Shown in pieces: positions 1 to 11,289 of a stretch of DNA of 64,000 nt. The stretch comes from Immersiella caudata (Eukaryota > Ascomycota > Sordariomycetes > Sordariales > Lasiosphaeriaceae): contig JAULSU010000002.1 of the NCBI GenBank assembly GCA_030512335.1, positions 1,860,001 to 1,924,000 of the forward strand, given 5' to 3'. A program made the position numbers and the translations under genes. Numbering within the stretch: position 1 is the stretch's first letter; every line of letters begins with the position of its first letter. Under the pieces are notes generated by a model. It had not been told where the DNA came from and ran no database searches. It saw nothing but the letters and a program-made list of their open reading frames with translations.

Positions 1-2
1 AG

Positions 3-137
3 CAGGCCGAGGAGTTGTACGATCGGCAGTATGGCGGGAGGGAGGGATATGATCCGAGTTATGAGCCGCATGAGTCCATGAGGGGCGAGAGGCGCGAGAG
101 GCGTGAGAGGCGCGAGAGGCGGGAGGGCGGGTGGTGA
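3..137 (+). CDS. 3' end of an Arg/Glu-rich protein (partial)
   Basis: An open frame enters from the left edge and stops at a TGA at 135-137. The visible 44 residues begin QAEELYDRQYGG and end in a tail of repeated RER/RRE units closing with GGW. Tails like this are common in nuclear or RNA-associated fungal proteins, but no domain is visible and I do not assign a function. The repeated GCGAGAGGC units make the end a simple repeat at DNA level. The frame is supported only by being open to the edge and by its composition. Confidence 0.55.
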   Translation, partial: QAEELYDRQYGGREGYDPSYEPHESMRGERRERRERRERREGGW

Positions 138-610
138 TGAGGGAGGAGATGGGGTGTAGAGAAGTTTAGTTATGATGATGTCTTGGGCAGGGTCCATTGT
201 TGAATCGAGAGAGTGTTCAAGTGTGCAGACTGGCAGAGTATTTGAAGGTAAGTCTCCTTTTGCGAGTTTATCTTCGACACCTGAACGACTTGTTCGTCTT
301 CCCTCCGGTTCAAGACACCAACCTCTCCGTAAACATCCCACTTAAAAAATCTTTTGATGTCAATTTAATAGCTCATCTTTCTCTCTAGTTGAAGACTTAT
401 CAAATTCTTTCATCCGCCGATCCGTCCAACCAGTATGCCTTGATTACCCCTGGGCAGCATTGCATCATACTCGAAACATCCATCTTGACTTGTCGAGGGC
501 TGCCGTTTTTTTCTTTGCCAAAAAGAAAACCGTATTTTTTAGTCAAGTCTTCCGATCCTTTTACATATTCATCAATGCTCATCATTATTTCGCATAGCCC
601 TCATTCAATA
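138..610. other. Intergenic, converging 3' ends
   Basis: This is the gap between the 3' end of the left-edge gene and the 3' end of the MscS gene on the opposite strand. It is AT-richer than its surroundings. The short open frames here show no recognisable protein. I see only probable 3' untranslated sequence. Confidence 0.5.
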
Positions 611-3155
611 TCAAACCACATCACCCCCGCTCTCCTCCTTCGTATGTCCCCTTCCTACCCATCCTCGCCTTGAATTCGACCCACTCCCCTTGCTCGAAAT
701 TCTATCGAGCCTCTCTAGCCGCTCATCCAATCCAGCATGGCCCTCTGAGCGCTCCCCAGGCGACACAGACGCCAACCGCATCCCCGCGCCATCCGCCCTC
801 CTGTTACGGTAAATATCTTGAAAATCCATCCCCGCTTCCACCACTGCTACCCTGCTGTTGTTCCTCCTGCGCCTCACGACTGCAGGAGAGGTTTGGGGTG
901 TGGGTACCGCATGAGGCGCCGGGGGTGTCGCCTTCGTTGGGGATGAATATGACGGCGGCGGCTGCACCGAGCTGTGGTACACTGGCATCCCGCGCATACC
1001 ACCTGGCTGCACCACACGAGGTCCTTCGATGCCTATCTCTTTCATTTGGTGCATGAGCTCCACTGCGAATCGGTTGTGGCGGCTAAGACGCAACAGCTCA
1101 TTTTGGTAGTTGCTCTTGTGGAAGAAAATAATGTTCATCGTGATGCTGTAGACTTCATCTATGCTTGTTACCTCGGAAAGGATGCGGGTCTCGAAGTCGC
1201 GCTTATTCTGAAGACAAAAGGCCGACATCCGCTCCTTAAGCTCCTCAATTTGCGCTTCTGTGGTGCCGAATTTCATTTTGAGGGTGATTGGGTCTGCTAG
1301 GCCCTCGCTGCGTCGCTGGTTGAGGATGAAGAGGGTGTTCAGGAGTGAGTTGGGGGCCTGCACGACGTGGCCTTGCATCTTCTTGAACTCGGTGTAGAGG
1401 AGAGAGACCTCCAGGACATAGTAGTCATCGCCCATCATGGCTGAACCCGTGTTTCCGTACACGGTGACGCGATCGCCGACGTCAAAGGGGTGCTTGACAA
1501 AGACAAAGATGATTGACTGCCAACGTTGGTAAGTAGCCGCGCAGTAAATGCATGACTTGGGAAAATACCTGGAGAAACTCCTGCGCTGTTGCCTGAAGCA
1601 GCCATGAGAGCCCCAACACCACCGTGCCTGCGGATGTAAGTGCGGCTGCAGCCGAGTTCGATATGATGCTGATGAAAACGATCACAACGATAATGACAAT
1701 GACAAACATGAAGACCTCGTCGAGTTTCTTGATGACGGAATCGAGATCCTTAAGAGACGCCGCAATAGCTTTCTTCTCCAAGTGTATCTCATTGCACACC
1801 ATCTCGAGTTCCTCCATCGATATGTCTCCATTGAGGTCCTTGTCAAAGTGACTGAAACATGCCTCGGCTTCCTCGGGGCTCCTAAACGCTAGGAGAAGAT
1901 CTTCCAGGAATATCGTAGACATATCTGGTTTGACAAAGGTGCGATAGAAAACCCGAGCAAGGGTGTAACTCGATTGGGTGTTGCGGAGAAGCTCCAAGAC
2001 GACCTTCCGTGGGTGGTCCCCCTTGAGGATTCTCCTCCCGGTAAAGTCGCCAGCCATTCGAGTAGCTGCACCTCCCACTTTGCTCCAGGCCTGTCTGGCA
2101 TTTTCCTTGATGGCCTTCATGGGCGTACGGGAACCGGAGGTATGGGGAGCCGTGTTGTACCCTGCAGTGACGGAAGAGTCCCATACGGGATCTTGGGCCT
2201 CGATCTGCGTTTTTGCGTACTCGAAGAGAACGACCATGAAGTCGATCAGCATCTGGTTCTCTCGAATGCGGTGGGAATAGGTCCTCAGATGAAACGAAGT
2301 GGCAATCCATTGTATTAATATCTTCTCGACTAGGTTCAATGTTGCCATGGTGAAGACTGCGATGATGATTTTGAACACGATTCCGATCCACGGGATACTT
2401 GGAGCTGGGCCACCGTCGTCGGGGGGTTCCATGTGGTTGTCGAGAACGGGGTGGTAGGATACCAAGACCGCTAGCAACCAGAGGAAAAGCGCGGTAGGAA
2501 GCTCGAGATGGCGTCCAATGTCTCTCCACTTCTTGTCGTTGCTGGACCCGGCGGTGCTGGCGATGAAGGTGAACATGAACGGCATGATCGATGCAACGAT
2601 GCGCGTGAACCACAGCGAAATCCATATTATTTCCAGCCATATGCCGAACCATAGCAGCTCAACGCCGCCATCACCACCGACAGGTTCCGTGTCTTGGTCG
2701 TAGGCGAACAGGTCCAAGAAGATCGGAATCAAAAGGACAATAGCAGCAGGCAGGGCGTAAAAGATATACCGTAGCACGCGAGGGAACTTTTTGAGAGATG
2801 CCCAGAGCTTGGTGAGCCACGTTTTTTTCTTGGGCTTCGATATAGCAGGTTTCTCGGGGGAATCGCCGTGAAAAACGTCGTCGACACGCTCCTGGTGAAT
2901 TCGCATCCGCGAGTGCCTGGAGCTGTGCTCTTGGTGAGAAACGACACGCTCAGCACGGAGAAGCTCGATGTCATCATTGAGTCGGTTGGCGGCTTCTCTC
3001 GATTCTAACGGGCTGGCCACGGCAGCCGTGCCCAAGAAGTGAGGGTCTTGCTTAGTGGCCTGTTCGCTCATGTTGTGGCCTTCGTACGAGGGAACTTGAA
3101 TGTTGAGCTCCGGACGTCTGGGCCGTAGATTCGGCGACATCGAGGTGGTCGCCAT
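611..3155 (-). CDS. MscS-family mechanosensitive ion channel with EF-hand
   Basis: The model has two exons, complement(join(611..1516,1569..3155)), 830 residues, with a 52-bp intron in phase 0. The protein has a long polar N-terminus, several hydrophobic segments from about residue 130 to 300, an EF-hand loop (DKDLNGDISMEEL, around residue 440), and an MscS core helix rich in Ala/Ser/Gly. This is followed across the intron by KHPFDVGDRV, the entry to the MscS beta domain. The Arg/Ser/Pro-rich C-terminus is probably disordered. The architecture matches fungal Msy1/Msy2-type channels of the ER or cell cortex, where Ca2+ binding by the EF-hand modulates release during hypo-osmotic shock. That role is known for the family and inferred here. 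The start is the first ATG of a good context. It is divergent from the WW protein gene. Confidence 0.9.
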
Positions 3156-4752
3156 CGTTCAACATTGGGTGGATACCCACCTGTGAAACTGTTGAAGATG
3201 GTCGGCCCCGAGTGATTGTTGATTCCGAGGCTCGGGGAAGGTCATCCTTCCAACCCATCGACCAGTATTCTGATCGGCGGGATGGGGTTACAGGACCCGC
3301 AGCATGTGTAAGGTGCGCCATCTCCTGACTTGGAATGATCGGCTTGACGTCGACCGTGGCGGCCTTGGAAAATAGTCTCGGTAGTGTACCTACCTCGAGC
3401 GGATATAGTGCGATTGCTGCACTCTTTGGCAGCAGGTTTGAAACGTGAACTTGGCCTCAATTGTGGACCCTCAGTGGCACCCTATTTACTTTGGCGACGC
3501 GGATTCTGTGAACATAACCTCTCAAACTTCCAACTACAAATACGGGACCGGCGGGTTGAACTGCAACAACTCGGCCTGACAAACGGAGTTCAGCGCGTCA
3601 GAATCATTAGGAGCGCTCCTTCCGCTTTTGGTCGTTGAGACGGAAACCCAGAGCCAAAGTGGACCATGACATCAGTGTGGAGTCGCGCCGCCGTGGTGAG
3701 CCCCTTTCTCCATCGATGCTCTCATTGGCGATAGGAACCTGGAAGTCTCGACAGCACGACAGTACGACAGAGTGGAGAGGCTAGAGAATGTTGAGGGGGA
3801 TCAACATCAGTATATACAGTCACGAGACAGTAAGAGGCGCTTGAGGTTGGATAGCGTGGATAGGCTGCCATTATTGTGAGCCGTCGAATGCAGCTTGCCG
3901 TCTGTCCCCATCCGTTTGTCAAGAGTTAAGGGGGTTCGCACTTGCTCTCTCAACTTTCCTATCAGAGTGCACTGAAGTTTGGGAAGCCTACCTGCCGGCC
4001 GTACTATTCTCGTAACCATAGACCCTGATCCTTATTGTTCACTTAGTTGCGCCAGTGTCGCCGAGAGATTCGGGCCCAACTTGTACGCGGTCTGATGGAC
4101 AACCTCGATGTCCTACACACAAAGTGGAGTGTTGCGGGGTGGAGCTGGAAGGGCGATGTCGAATGTGGGGAAGAAGCAAGGAAGAAGCTTGGGCCATCAT
4201 GACGAATACCATTTTCGGGTCTGTAACTTTTGCGCTAGCTGCCATTTGTTCTGACCTGAAGCTATCCCAAACTCCCGAGACGGATAATGAGTTTAGATTG
4301 TCGCATCGTGAAGATCTGCAGCGGCCGGCGCGGAATAGATGTCTCTGCCCAAGCTGTTGGGCTCAAAAAGGCTGAAGACGCCCATGGAAAGCCATCGCTG
4401 GGGAGTGCAACTATCGATTGGACGATGAAATTAGGAGCTCAGCCGCACTCAATAGGTGAACCGCGGGACAAACCGTCCACCTCACCCAAACTCCATCTTG
4501 TGCGACGTCTCAATTGGGCAGGCTTCAGTCTGCTTGAGGTCAGGATCGCGGCTGCCATTCGCGCCGACCTTAGCATTGTTCCTTGAGATCTCCCGTTCCA
4601 TTCGACCTCGTCTGTCTTTGTGCTATTCCCCGCGTGGGCGCATTTGTGTATGTTTCACTGTCGCGACAGAGGTTGAGCCGCAGCCTGGCCGACCCCCATC
4701 GCCAACGAGCCAAGGACGCGCGATCGTGTCGCGACGCCCGGCTTCCCAAATC
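3156..4752. other. Divergent intergenic region (MscS / WW protein)
   Basis: About 1.6 kb lies between the starts of the MscS channel gene and the WW-domain gene. Several open frames of 60-110 codons occur on both strands, but none has a recognisable protein, a consistent splice pattern or a domain. I read it as two promoters and leaders. The stretch just before 4753 is open in the WW frame back to about 4456, but its composition does not look like a conserved N-terminus. Confidence 0.5.
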
Positions 4753-7700
4753 ATGACGTCCCTTCCGGAAAACTGGGAGTCGGATTACGACGGAAATAGA
4801 TGGTTTTATCGATACCGACCCACCGGAATCATCCAATACACGTTTCCCAAACCGGGCGATGAATACCCCGAGTACATTGACGCCTCGGCCCCGCCGATCG
4901 ACCTGCCGCCCGAAGAGAAGCTCGTGAGCCAGCAGCAGCTGAAGAGGAGGAGCACAGCCGAGCGAAGCGGGAGCCTGTCGAACAAGAAGAAGGATGGGTC
5001 GGATGAGGTCACCTCGGCAACCCTAGCAAAGGGAGAGGGCGGCTTTTGGTTCGAACCCGATTACTCGTATGCCGGCAACATTAGTCCACTGCAGGAGGAG
5101 ATAGAAGAGGAGCTCCGACTTGTAGCCGAGCAACAGGCAAAGGAGAAGGCGGCGGCAGCTCAATCATCCCTGGGACTCGAAGGTTCGCAGCCGCACATTT
5201 CGCCATACACGAGCGCGGGCACGACGCCCTTGACTGGCCACAGCAAACCTGCTACAGGGACGCCGGAGGAAAGCCCTGGGAGATCGGCGGCCGTCCAGCC
5301 AACGCGCCAGACTCCCGTTGGGTTTGTGGCCGAGTTGCCCAGTGAAATCACGGCCAAATGTCGAGAAGACACTCACCCGGCGCCTGTGGAGTTGCCCGGC
5401 CATCATTTGGCAGCAGGAGAGACACGGCCAGCGCAATATCTCGATGCCTTCGATATCGCCCCCGTCGAGCTTCCGGCTCAGTCAGCGCCCGCAAGGGGGC
5501 GAGCGCATAACCAAAGCGTCAGCCAGCAGCCGGTCCAGCCAGCCGCAGTACCCGCCCGACAAGTTCCTGCTCCGCAACATGAAGCTCGTCCTTCGCATCC
5601 CTCTCGTGATGTCTCGAGCTCTTCGAGTGTAAGCTCGTCGACTGTAGGGTTCCAGCCGTATAATGCGAACCAGCGCGTTGTGTCTGAATACGATGCCAAC
5701 CGACAATCTCTGGTATTGAACCAGTATTCTGTGACAGACGCTCAAGTTGGGCACAGTGGAGAGCCAAGCAAACGACACACTATGGAGGTTACCAACCTGC
5801 CAGTGCAGCCACAGGAAGTTCCTTCAGCATTGAGACCACCACTGCCTCCACCAAAACAGCCCCTTAATGCTTCTGGGGCTGGTCGACCGCTGGACCCTCC
5901 CTACCTGAGCAAGGCTATTGCTGGTTCCCGAGTACCACCTGTTTTACAGCCTGCGCGTGGTCGCCCTCATGTTCCTCTTGACACGTCTCAACGCCAGACG
6001 TCCCCGCCCAAGACATACACGCCGTACAGTCCTCTGCAGGACCGACGAGGAAGTGGTCTCACCGCTGCAGAACATATCTTGAGGGCAGAGCACCGGCACC
6101 GATCGGTACCTCCTGAGTCACAGCAGCCACATGTTTCAAAACAACTCCCAAACTCGTCACACAACTCGCGACCCAATGTGCCTCCGAGAACGAACACGCT
6201 TCCTACTCACATGCCTTCTATCCCATTCATGCCGGGGGAAGCCAAACCGGCATCAGTTCCTGGACTCAGCCCATCTTCGCGCCCCTCGCATGGACCGAGA
6301 GCTCAGAGTGACTATTTCGTCGCATCCCAGAGTACAGAGATCAAACACCCATCAACAGAACCCCCACGAAAAGGGGAGGTCGACTTGTCAGCTTACATGA
6401 ACTATTCGAACCCTATCACGCCAAGCGATCCCAACCTGCCACAGCCATTGAAGGTCTCTCGACCAGCTGTGCCCAACAGGGTTGCTGAATTAGCAAACAC
6501 GGCTCCTTCTGTCGAACTTCCCGCTTCATCTAGCTCAACTCAAGGGACCGGGTACAAGAGACCAGATTTACCGCCAAAGTCTTCTTCAGATTATGGCGCT
6601 ACCAACTCCGCACAGGATTATGTCATTCCGCAACAAAAGCCGCCAGAAGACAGGCCATCGACTGCATTCAGTGTGGTGTCAAACTTCAGTGCTGTATCTG
6701 AGTCCTCAGTATCGTCGCCCCCTCCCCAATTGAGTTTCAGAGATAGGGTCGCGGCGAAGTCTCCTGGACCATCTACACACAGACCAGATACCCAAAGGGT
6801 TCCAAGTGGCTCGGGGGCGGGTCAGAACTTCGTCGTTGCCGACCCAGGCCTCGCTGTCTCGCCAGCCTCAACCCCAAGTTCTTACACGTCTAAGGCTCGC
6901 CCACCACCGTCAGCTGTGTCGTCCCAGCAGGTTTCCTCGGGTAGCATTCCTACTCAGCAGCCCTTTAGAAACACTGAAACACCTCCCCCAAACCCCCAAA
7001 CTCAGGGCCCGCCGAGCAACCACAGCCAGAGCCCTAATTATCAGACTGCCTCCCCGTCAGCTCATCGAGCCTCTGTCCCTGGAACTCCTGCTGGTGACTA
7101 CAATCGAAGGCACTCTACACAGTCCCAGAGCAGTGTGCATTCTGCATCCAGCAGCCTAAGCCAGCCCCTTGTTGCGCAGAGGCCCCGCCAGCCTCCTGGG
7201 GCACCGCAGGTGCTTGCGGGACAGACCCCAAGACCACCGAGCGTTTCATCGTCCATTCATTCATCCTCCAGCCAAAATCAGGCGTCATCTTCATCTCCGT
7301 ATGACCAGCACCCACAGGGGCCTCCTGCTCCCAACGGCTTCCAGCTGCCTGGAACGTCTCCGTACCATGCAATGCAAGGTCAACAAACCTCAGGGGGACA
7401 TATGCAGCCGTCTGCTGGCTGGCAGCCACAAGTCCCGCAATACGCGCAACGGCCTTCAAACTCGATAGTGCCGAGAGAAACGGACGCAGCCCGCCCGCCT
7501 TTGCGCCCGCACAAAGAGCCTTTGGCCTCCCAGCCTGCGCATATGAACAACAGTAACGCTGAAGCAGGGAGGAGGCATTCCGCTTCGGTAGGGCAGTCGA
7601 TGGCACCACATGCCGGCCAGACGTATGTCCTTGCTACAACCCAAGGGGGTCACCAATATCCTCCAAGGCCAGAGTCAGTCCCTGTTGGAATTTCTCATCA

Positions 7701-9909
7701 CCCAACGCAATCTCAACCCACGTTACATACGCAAGGATGGATCGCGCCCAGAGCGCAACCTGGAAAAACCCCTCAGGGAAGAGTTCCACAACTCGGGCAA
7801 CCTGGAATGCTGGTACACCCCCAAGTTCAGGGGTTGCGGCCAAACGTTGCTTTCCAGCAACCCGGCTCTGCAGCGGGTGTTGAAGTAGGGCGAACCGCAA
7901 CTGCGCAGCAAGCTATACCGCCGCAGGCCGACGCTTCCGGGAAAGAGAAACGGAGAAACAAACTGCAAAAGGCTGGTGGCCCGGGTCCGACACAGTCATC
8001 CACAGTTGCTGTCCAACCAGCACCGTCTCAGGTACCCAGCAAACAGAATCCCGTTGCGCAGTCCAACGCTACGTCAAATTCACCACAGTCCCAGCCGTCC
8101 GCTACTCAGGTGAGAACTTCGCAACCAGCTACAACAACTGCGTATCCAATGAGTTCGCAACAGCCCCAAACGCCGTCCTTCACGGCTCCATCTCAACAAC
8201 CCAGCTCTGTCCAAGGCGCACAAAGGCCACTGCAATCCCAAAGACCAGCGCAAGCTATGCACACGCAGCAGCGTCCCCAACAGCCGGCTTGGGTGATACA
8301 GAGTCAACCATACTCCACAGCTGTGCCGTATGCGCATCCGGGTCAGACGCCTTACCAGGTTCCAGTATATCAAATGACATATCAGGTGCCGGCAGGAGGG
8401 CAGCAAATGCAACAGAATGCACAACGACCGCCGCCATCTCAGGAAGACAGACGGGAATCACATCCTGCTCAAGCAGCTCCAACACGGCTGACGAATGTTG
8501 GTGCCCAACAATCTACTCCGTCAAACAAGCAGAGCACGCTGCCCAATCAGTATGCTCAGGGTTCCCAACCCAGGCCTCTCCAGCAACGACAGCCTTCCGA
8601 ACAGGAACTCGCTCAACAGAAAGCTCTTCAACAGCTACCGCAGCAGGAGCAGTATCAACAGAAACCACTGCAGCAGCAACAACACCAGCAACAATGGGCA
8701 GCCCATACTGGAGGTCAACTCGCTTGGTCGTCCGGTGTTCAAGCCATGAAGCCAGGACCAACCCAACCGATCTCCCAGCCAGCTGCACTACAAAATGCCT
8801 CTGACCGGGGTGGAATGGCCAAGGACACCACAAGCCAACCTCCCGCCCACCAGCCAGGTCAGCATCGACAGAGCGTGGGGCAGGTTCAGTCTACGCCGCC
8901 CGCCACGAAGCTCCCGCATCAAAATGTCCAGCACCGGACAACGATGACTGAGTATTCGGCACCGCTGGACACCAGCACCCCTCGCAAGCACGATCAGAGT
9001 AGCCCTGCAAAACCACAACCTGCGGAAGCCAAATCACAGCCCTTGCGCACACAGGCCGAATCTGTTCAGCCTCAAACCCCAATGTCTCAACCATCGTCCA
9101 ACACCCAGAAAGCTCTAGTTGATGCTAGTCCAGCTCAGCGTCCAGAGACTCAGCGCCAAAAGCAGTTTGGTCTGGCTCAACACCCCAATGCACAGGGCCC
9201 CTCTAGTCAACAACCCTCTATCAAACAAACCGAGAACCCGTACGAGCAACACCGACTAGTCCCAGGAAGTAGCCAAAACAGCCAGTCTCCGCCACGGCAA
9301 AGGTTTGAGCCAGCGCCTGGACCCGCATCTCGGATGTCTCAGGTACAGTCCGAGAGTCCCTTGAATCAGCCTCGATATAGGCAACCAGCAAGCCAGCAAA
9401 TGAACCAGCAGCAAGCAATCCAGAACCAGCCCGCAGTTGCAAGTAATGGAGGGTTAGTACAAACGCAGCTCACACAGCCTGGACGGGGTCAGCCACAGCC
9501 ACAGCCACAACCACCTCAGCCAGCTATGCCGAAGACAGAACCTACGAAACCGAAAGAGCCACTGGAAGCGCAACAAAATGCAGAGACAAGCTGGTTTAGC
9601 TGGGCCAAGGACAAGGTGACTCCCCTTCAGGATCAGACTCAGGCTGCACCTCCTCAGGTCCAGCCCCAGGCCCAGCCCCAACCCCGACCTCAAGTTCAGG
9701 AGCTCGACAAGTCCCAGAACAAGGCAGCCTCCAATTTCGCCATCTTGACTTCAACAAACAAGCCGAGCAGCGCCGAGACAGGCACCGGAACCTCGACTCA
9801 GGGGAATACGAGCTCAACTCAGCCAGCCAAGGCAACGGCGGGAGGTTGGGGCGACGCCTCTGGCTACGATGGTTCGGGTTGGGGAGATGAAGATGATGAG
9901 TATTATTGA
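4753..9909 (+). CDS. Very long WW-type protein with Pro/Gln/Ser-rich disordered body
   Basis: A single exon encodes 1718 residues from the ATG that begins MTSLPENWESDYDG. The frame is open 99 codons further upstream, but this ATG sits directly at the conserved WW start. The first 40 residues form a WW-like module: the first Trp is in ENWES and the aromatic centre is RWFYRY. The position of the second Trp is Phe (QYTFPKPGDE), so proline-ligand binding may be altered. From about residue 150 to the end the sequence is dominated by Pro, Gln, Ser, Thr and Ala with many polyQ-like patches and no folded domain. The last residues are Gly/Trp/Asp-rich with an acidic end (GDEDDEYY). Such proteins occur across Pezizomycotina with unknown function; scaffolding or condensate roles are guesses. 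An uninterrupted 5.2-kb exon is unusual beside its intron-containing neighbours. Confidence 0.85.
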   Translation: MTSLPENWESDYDGNRWFYRYRPTGIIQYTFPKPGDEYPEYIDASAPPIDLPPEEKLVSQQQLKRRSTAERSGSLSNKKKDGSDEVTSATLAKGEGGFWFEPDYSYAGNISPLQEEIEEELRLVAEQQAKEKAAAAQSSLGLEGSQPHISPYTSAGTTPLTGHSKPATGTPEESPGRSAAVQPTRQTPVGFVAELPSEITAKCREDTHPAPVELPGHHLAAGETRPAQYLDAFDIAPVELPAQSAPARGRAHNQSVSQQPVQPAAVPARQVPAPQHEARPSHPSRDVSSSSSVSSSTVGFQPYNANQRVVSEYDANRQSLVLNQYSVTDAQVGHSGEPSKRHTMEVTNLPVQPQEVPSALRPPLPPPKQPLNASGAGRPLDPPYLSKAIAGSRVPPVLQPARGRPHVPLDTSQRQTSPPKTYTPYSPLQDRRGSGLTAAEHILRAEHRHRSVPPESQQPHVSKQLPNSSHNSRPNVPPRTNTLPTHMPSIPFMPGEAKPASVPGLSPSSRPSHGPRAQSDYFVASQSTEIKHPSTEPPRKGEVDLSAYMNYSNPITPSDPNLPQPLKVSRPAVPNRVAELANTAPSVELPASSSSTQGTGYKRPDLPPKSSSDYGATNSAQDYVIPQQKPPEDRPSTAFSVVSNFSAVSESSVSSPPPQLSFRDRVAAKSPGPSTHRPDTQRVPSGSGAGQNFVVADPGLAVSPASTPSSYTSKARPPPSAVSSQQVSSGSIPTQQPFRNTETPPPNPQTQGPPSNHSQSPNYQTASPSAHRASVPGTPAGDYNRRHSTQSQSSVHSASSSLSQPLVAQRPRQPPGAPQVLAGQTPRPPSVSSSIHSSSSQNQASSSSPYDQHPQGPPAPNGFQLPGTSPYHAMQGQQTSGGHMQPSAGWQPQVPQYAQRPSNSIVPRETDAARPPLRPHKEPLASQPAHMNNSNAEAGRRHSASVGQSMAPHAGQTYVLATTQGGHQYPPRPESVPVGISHHPTQSQPTLHTQGWIAPRAQPGKTPQGRVPQLGQPGMLVHPQVQGLRPNVAFQQPGSAAGVEVGRTATAQQAIPPQADASGKEKRRNKLQKAGGPGPTQSSTVAVQPAPSQVPSKQNPVAQSNATSNSPQSQPSATQVRTSQPATTTAYPMSSQQPQTPSFTAPSQQPSSVQGAQRPLQSQRPAQAMHTQQRPQQPAWVIQSQPYSTAVPYAHPGQTPYQVPVYQMTYQVPAGGQQMQQNAQRPPPSQEDRRESHPAQAAPTRLTNVGAQQSTPSNKQSTLPNQYAQGSQPRPLQQRQPSEQELAQQKALQQLPQQEQYQQKPLQQQQHQQQWAAHTGGQLAWSSGVQAMKPGPTQPISQPAALQNASDRGGMAKDTTSQPPAHQPGQHRQSVGQVQSTPPATKLPHQNVQHRTTMTEYSAPLDTSTPRKHDQSSPAKPQPAEAKSQPLRTQAESVQPQTPMSQPSSNTQKALVDASPAQRPETQRQKQFGLAQHPNAQGPSSQQPSIKQTENPYEQHRLVPGSSQNSQSPPRQRFEPAPGPASRMSQVQSESPLNQPRYRQPASQQMNQQQAIQNQPAVASNGGLVQTQLTQPGRGQPQPQPQPPQPAMPKTEPTKPKEPLEAQQNAETSWFSWAKDKVTPLQDQTQAAPPQVQPQAQPQPRPQVQELDKSQNKAASNFAILTSTNKPSSAETGTGTSTQGNTSSTQPAKATAGGWGDASGYDGSGWGDEDDEYY

Positions 9910-10102
9910 GAGACTTGGATCATATATCCTGCTATATTGTTGATTTTACTTTATATGATACCCGCCTGCCCGGAGGGACAGCGCCAATTTGAATAATACG
10001 TATCCAGATAATTCTGCCGGTTTACATTCGCTCTTGCACCCTCGCTGGAGCTCCGACTAACCTCGTAGCTCCATTCAGTCATTCCCTGTCTATCAACTTA
10101 CA

Positions 10103-10729
10103 TCACCTCCTCAAAACACCCCGTAACCTCCCCAACACCCCCGCAAACCATGGGGTTGCCCACAAGCTTCCCACTATCCTCAACGGAAGGATCGCCTTCG
10201 TCAACGCATACGCCAAAGCAACCTCCACAACAACTCTATACCTCCCATCACCGCCTTGCCACTTTCTCAACACCTCATTCTCTCTCCCTTCCCCTTCCTC
10301 TTCCCTTGCTTTCCCGCCACTCACGTCTCCCTCTCCCGTGTCCTCATTCGTAAACCCAAACCACCCCTTCCTCCTAAAATACTTCTCCCCTCTCCCCGCA
10401 CCCTCAGCAACCCACCCCCCGTACCGTTTCAATACATATCCCACGGGTATCAACTCGGTGTAATGAAATATCCCGAATAGCGCGAAGAGCGGTACCACCG
10501 CTGTGATTTCGTGGAGTATCAAGAACGCGACGACGTGGGAAAGGGGGGCGTTGCGGAGGCGGGATGTATATTTTTGGAGAGAAGGCGGGAGGCGGGAGAG
10601 GATTCGTTGCGCGCGGGTTTGCGTGGATGTGATGGTTTCGTTGCTTGCGGTGCGGGTTTGGGCGCGGTGCGGGCGGGAAATTTTGGGTTTTAAGCGGGAT
10701 GGGAGGCGGAAGATCAGGCGAGTGGGCAT
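10103..10729 (-). CDS. DUF1279 / FAM210-like mitochondrial membrane protein
   Basis: I choose the ATG at 10729, giving 208 residues and a typical mitochondrial presequence (MPTRLIFRLPSRLKP, basic and hydroxylated). A longer frame starts 26 codons upstream but looks like leader sequence. The DUF1279 signature is split in two: a first hydrophobic helix around HEITAVVPLFALFGIFHYTE and a second near the C-terminus around AYALTKAILPLRI followed by GSLWATPWFA. Between them is a charged insertion rich in Gly, Glu and Arg. Relatives are YNR040W of yeast and the animal FAM210 proteins of the inner mitochondrial membrane, whose molecular role is not well settled. There are no introns. Confidence 0.85.
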   Translation of the reverse strand: MPTRLIFRLPSRLKPKISRPHRAQTRTASNETITSTQTRAQRILSRLPPSLQKYTSRLRNAPLSHVVAFLILHEITAVVPLFALFGIFHYTELIPVGYVLKRYGGWVAEGAGRGEKYFRRKGWFGFTNEDTGEGDVSGGKAREEEGEGRENEVLRKWQGGDGRYRVVVEVALAYALTKAILPLRIVGSLWATPWFAGVLGRLRGVLRR

Positions 10730-11289
10730 TATGGCGGGTTGGGGTGGGACTGTTGACCGTGAGATGGGGTGGGTTGTTTGGTGTTTGGGGCTGGAGTTGA
10801 GCTTCAATTGCTGCTGTGGTTGACAAAGTGCTTATCGATAAGGGGTATTGTGTGAAGTGGGATGGGGGGCGGGGGGGTTGTTCGATGAAACTATCCATGG
10901 CTGCCCACTCCCTGAGGACGAGTACCTACCCTTTGTGCATTTACTCTGACTGCCTTTTGATTTGTTTTATTTTCCGTGGTGGAAGTGAAACAAAATCAAG
11001 TTGCAGACGAAGTTGGGCTGGACTGTTATGGCCGCCTACGGCCCCGCGACGAACTCAAATTGCCGCGGGGTTCCGTAGGATTGTGTTAGTTTGACGGTCG
11101 CCTTACATCTCTTCAGGAACCACAATCTTTGCCAGTATATATATAGTATGGAAGTGGCGTTAGAAATTCAGTTTGGTGACACCCATTTTGTTTATTCTTT
11201 GTCCTCTCAGGGGAAGAAGATATGGAGATCTAGCTCAACCCATCAAATCCGCCAGTTCGGTCACAGTGCGACATTCTTTCAGCTACTGC
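10730..11289. other. Intergenic
   Basis: This lies upstream of the DUF1279 gene and downstream of the NDP kinase gene, both on the minus strand. Short open frames on either strand encode nothing recognisable. It probably holds the DUF1279 promoter and the NDP kinase 3' untranslated region. Confidence 0.5.

Noticed and set aside
3384..4375. Several overlapping frames in the MscS/WW intergenic region
   Set aside because: No domain, no consistent splicing, and no frame longer than about 106 codons.
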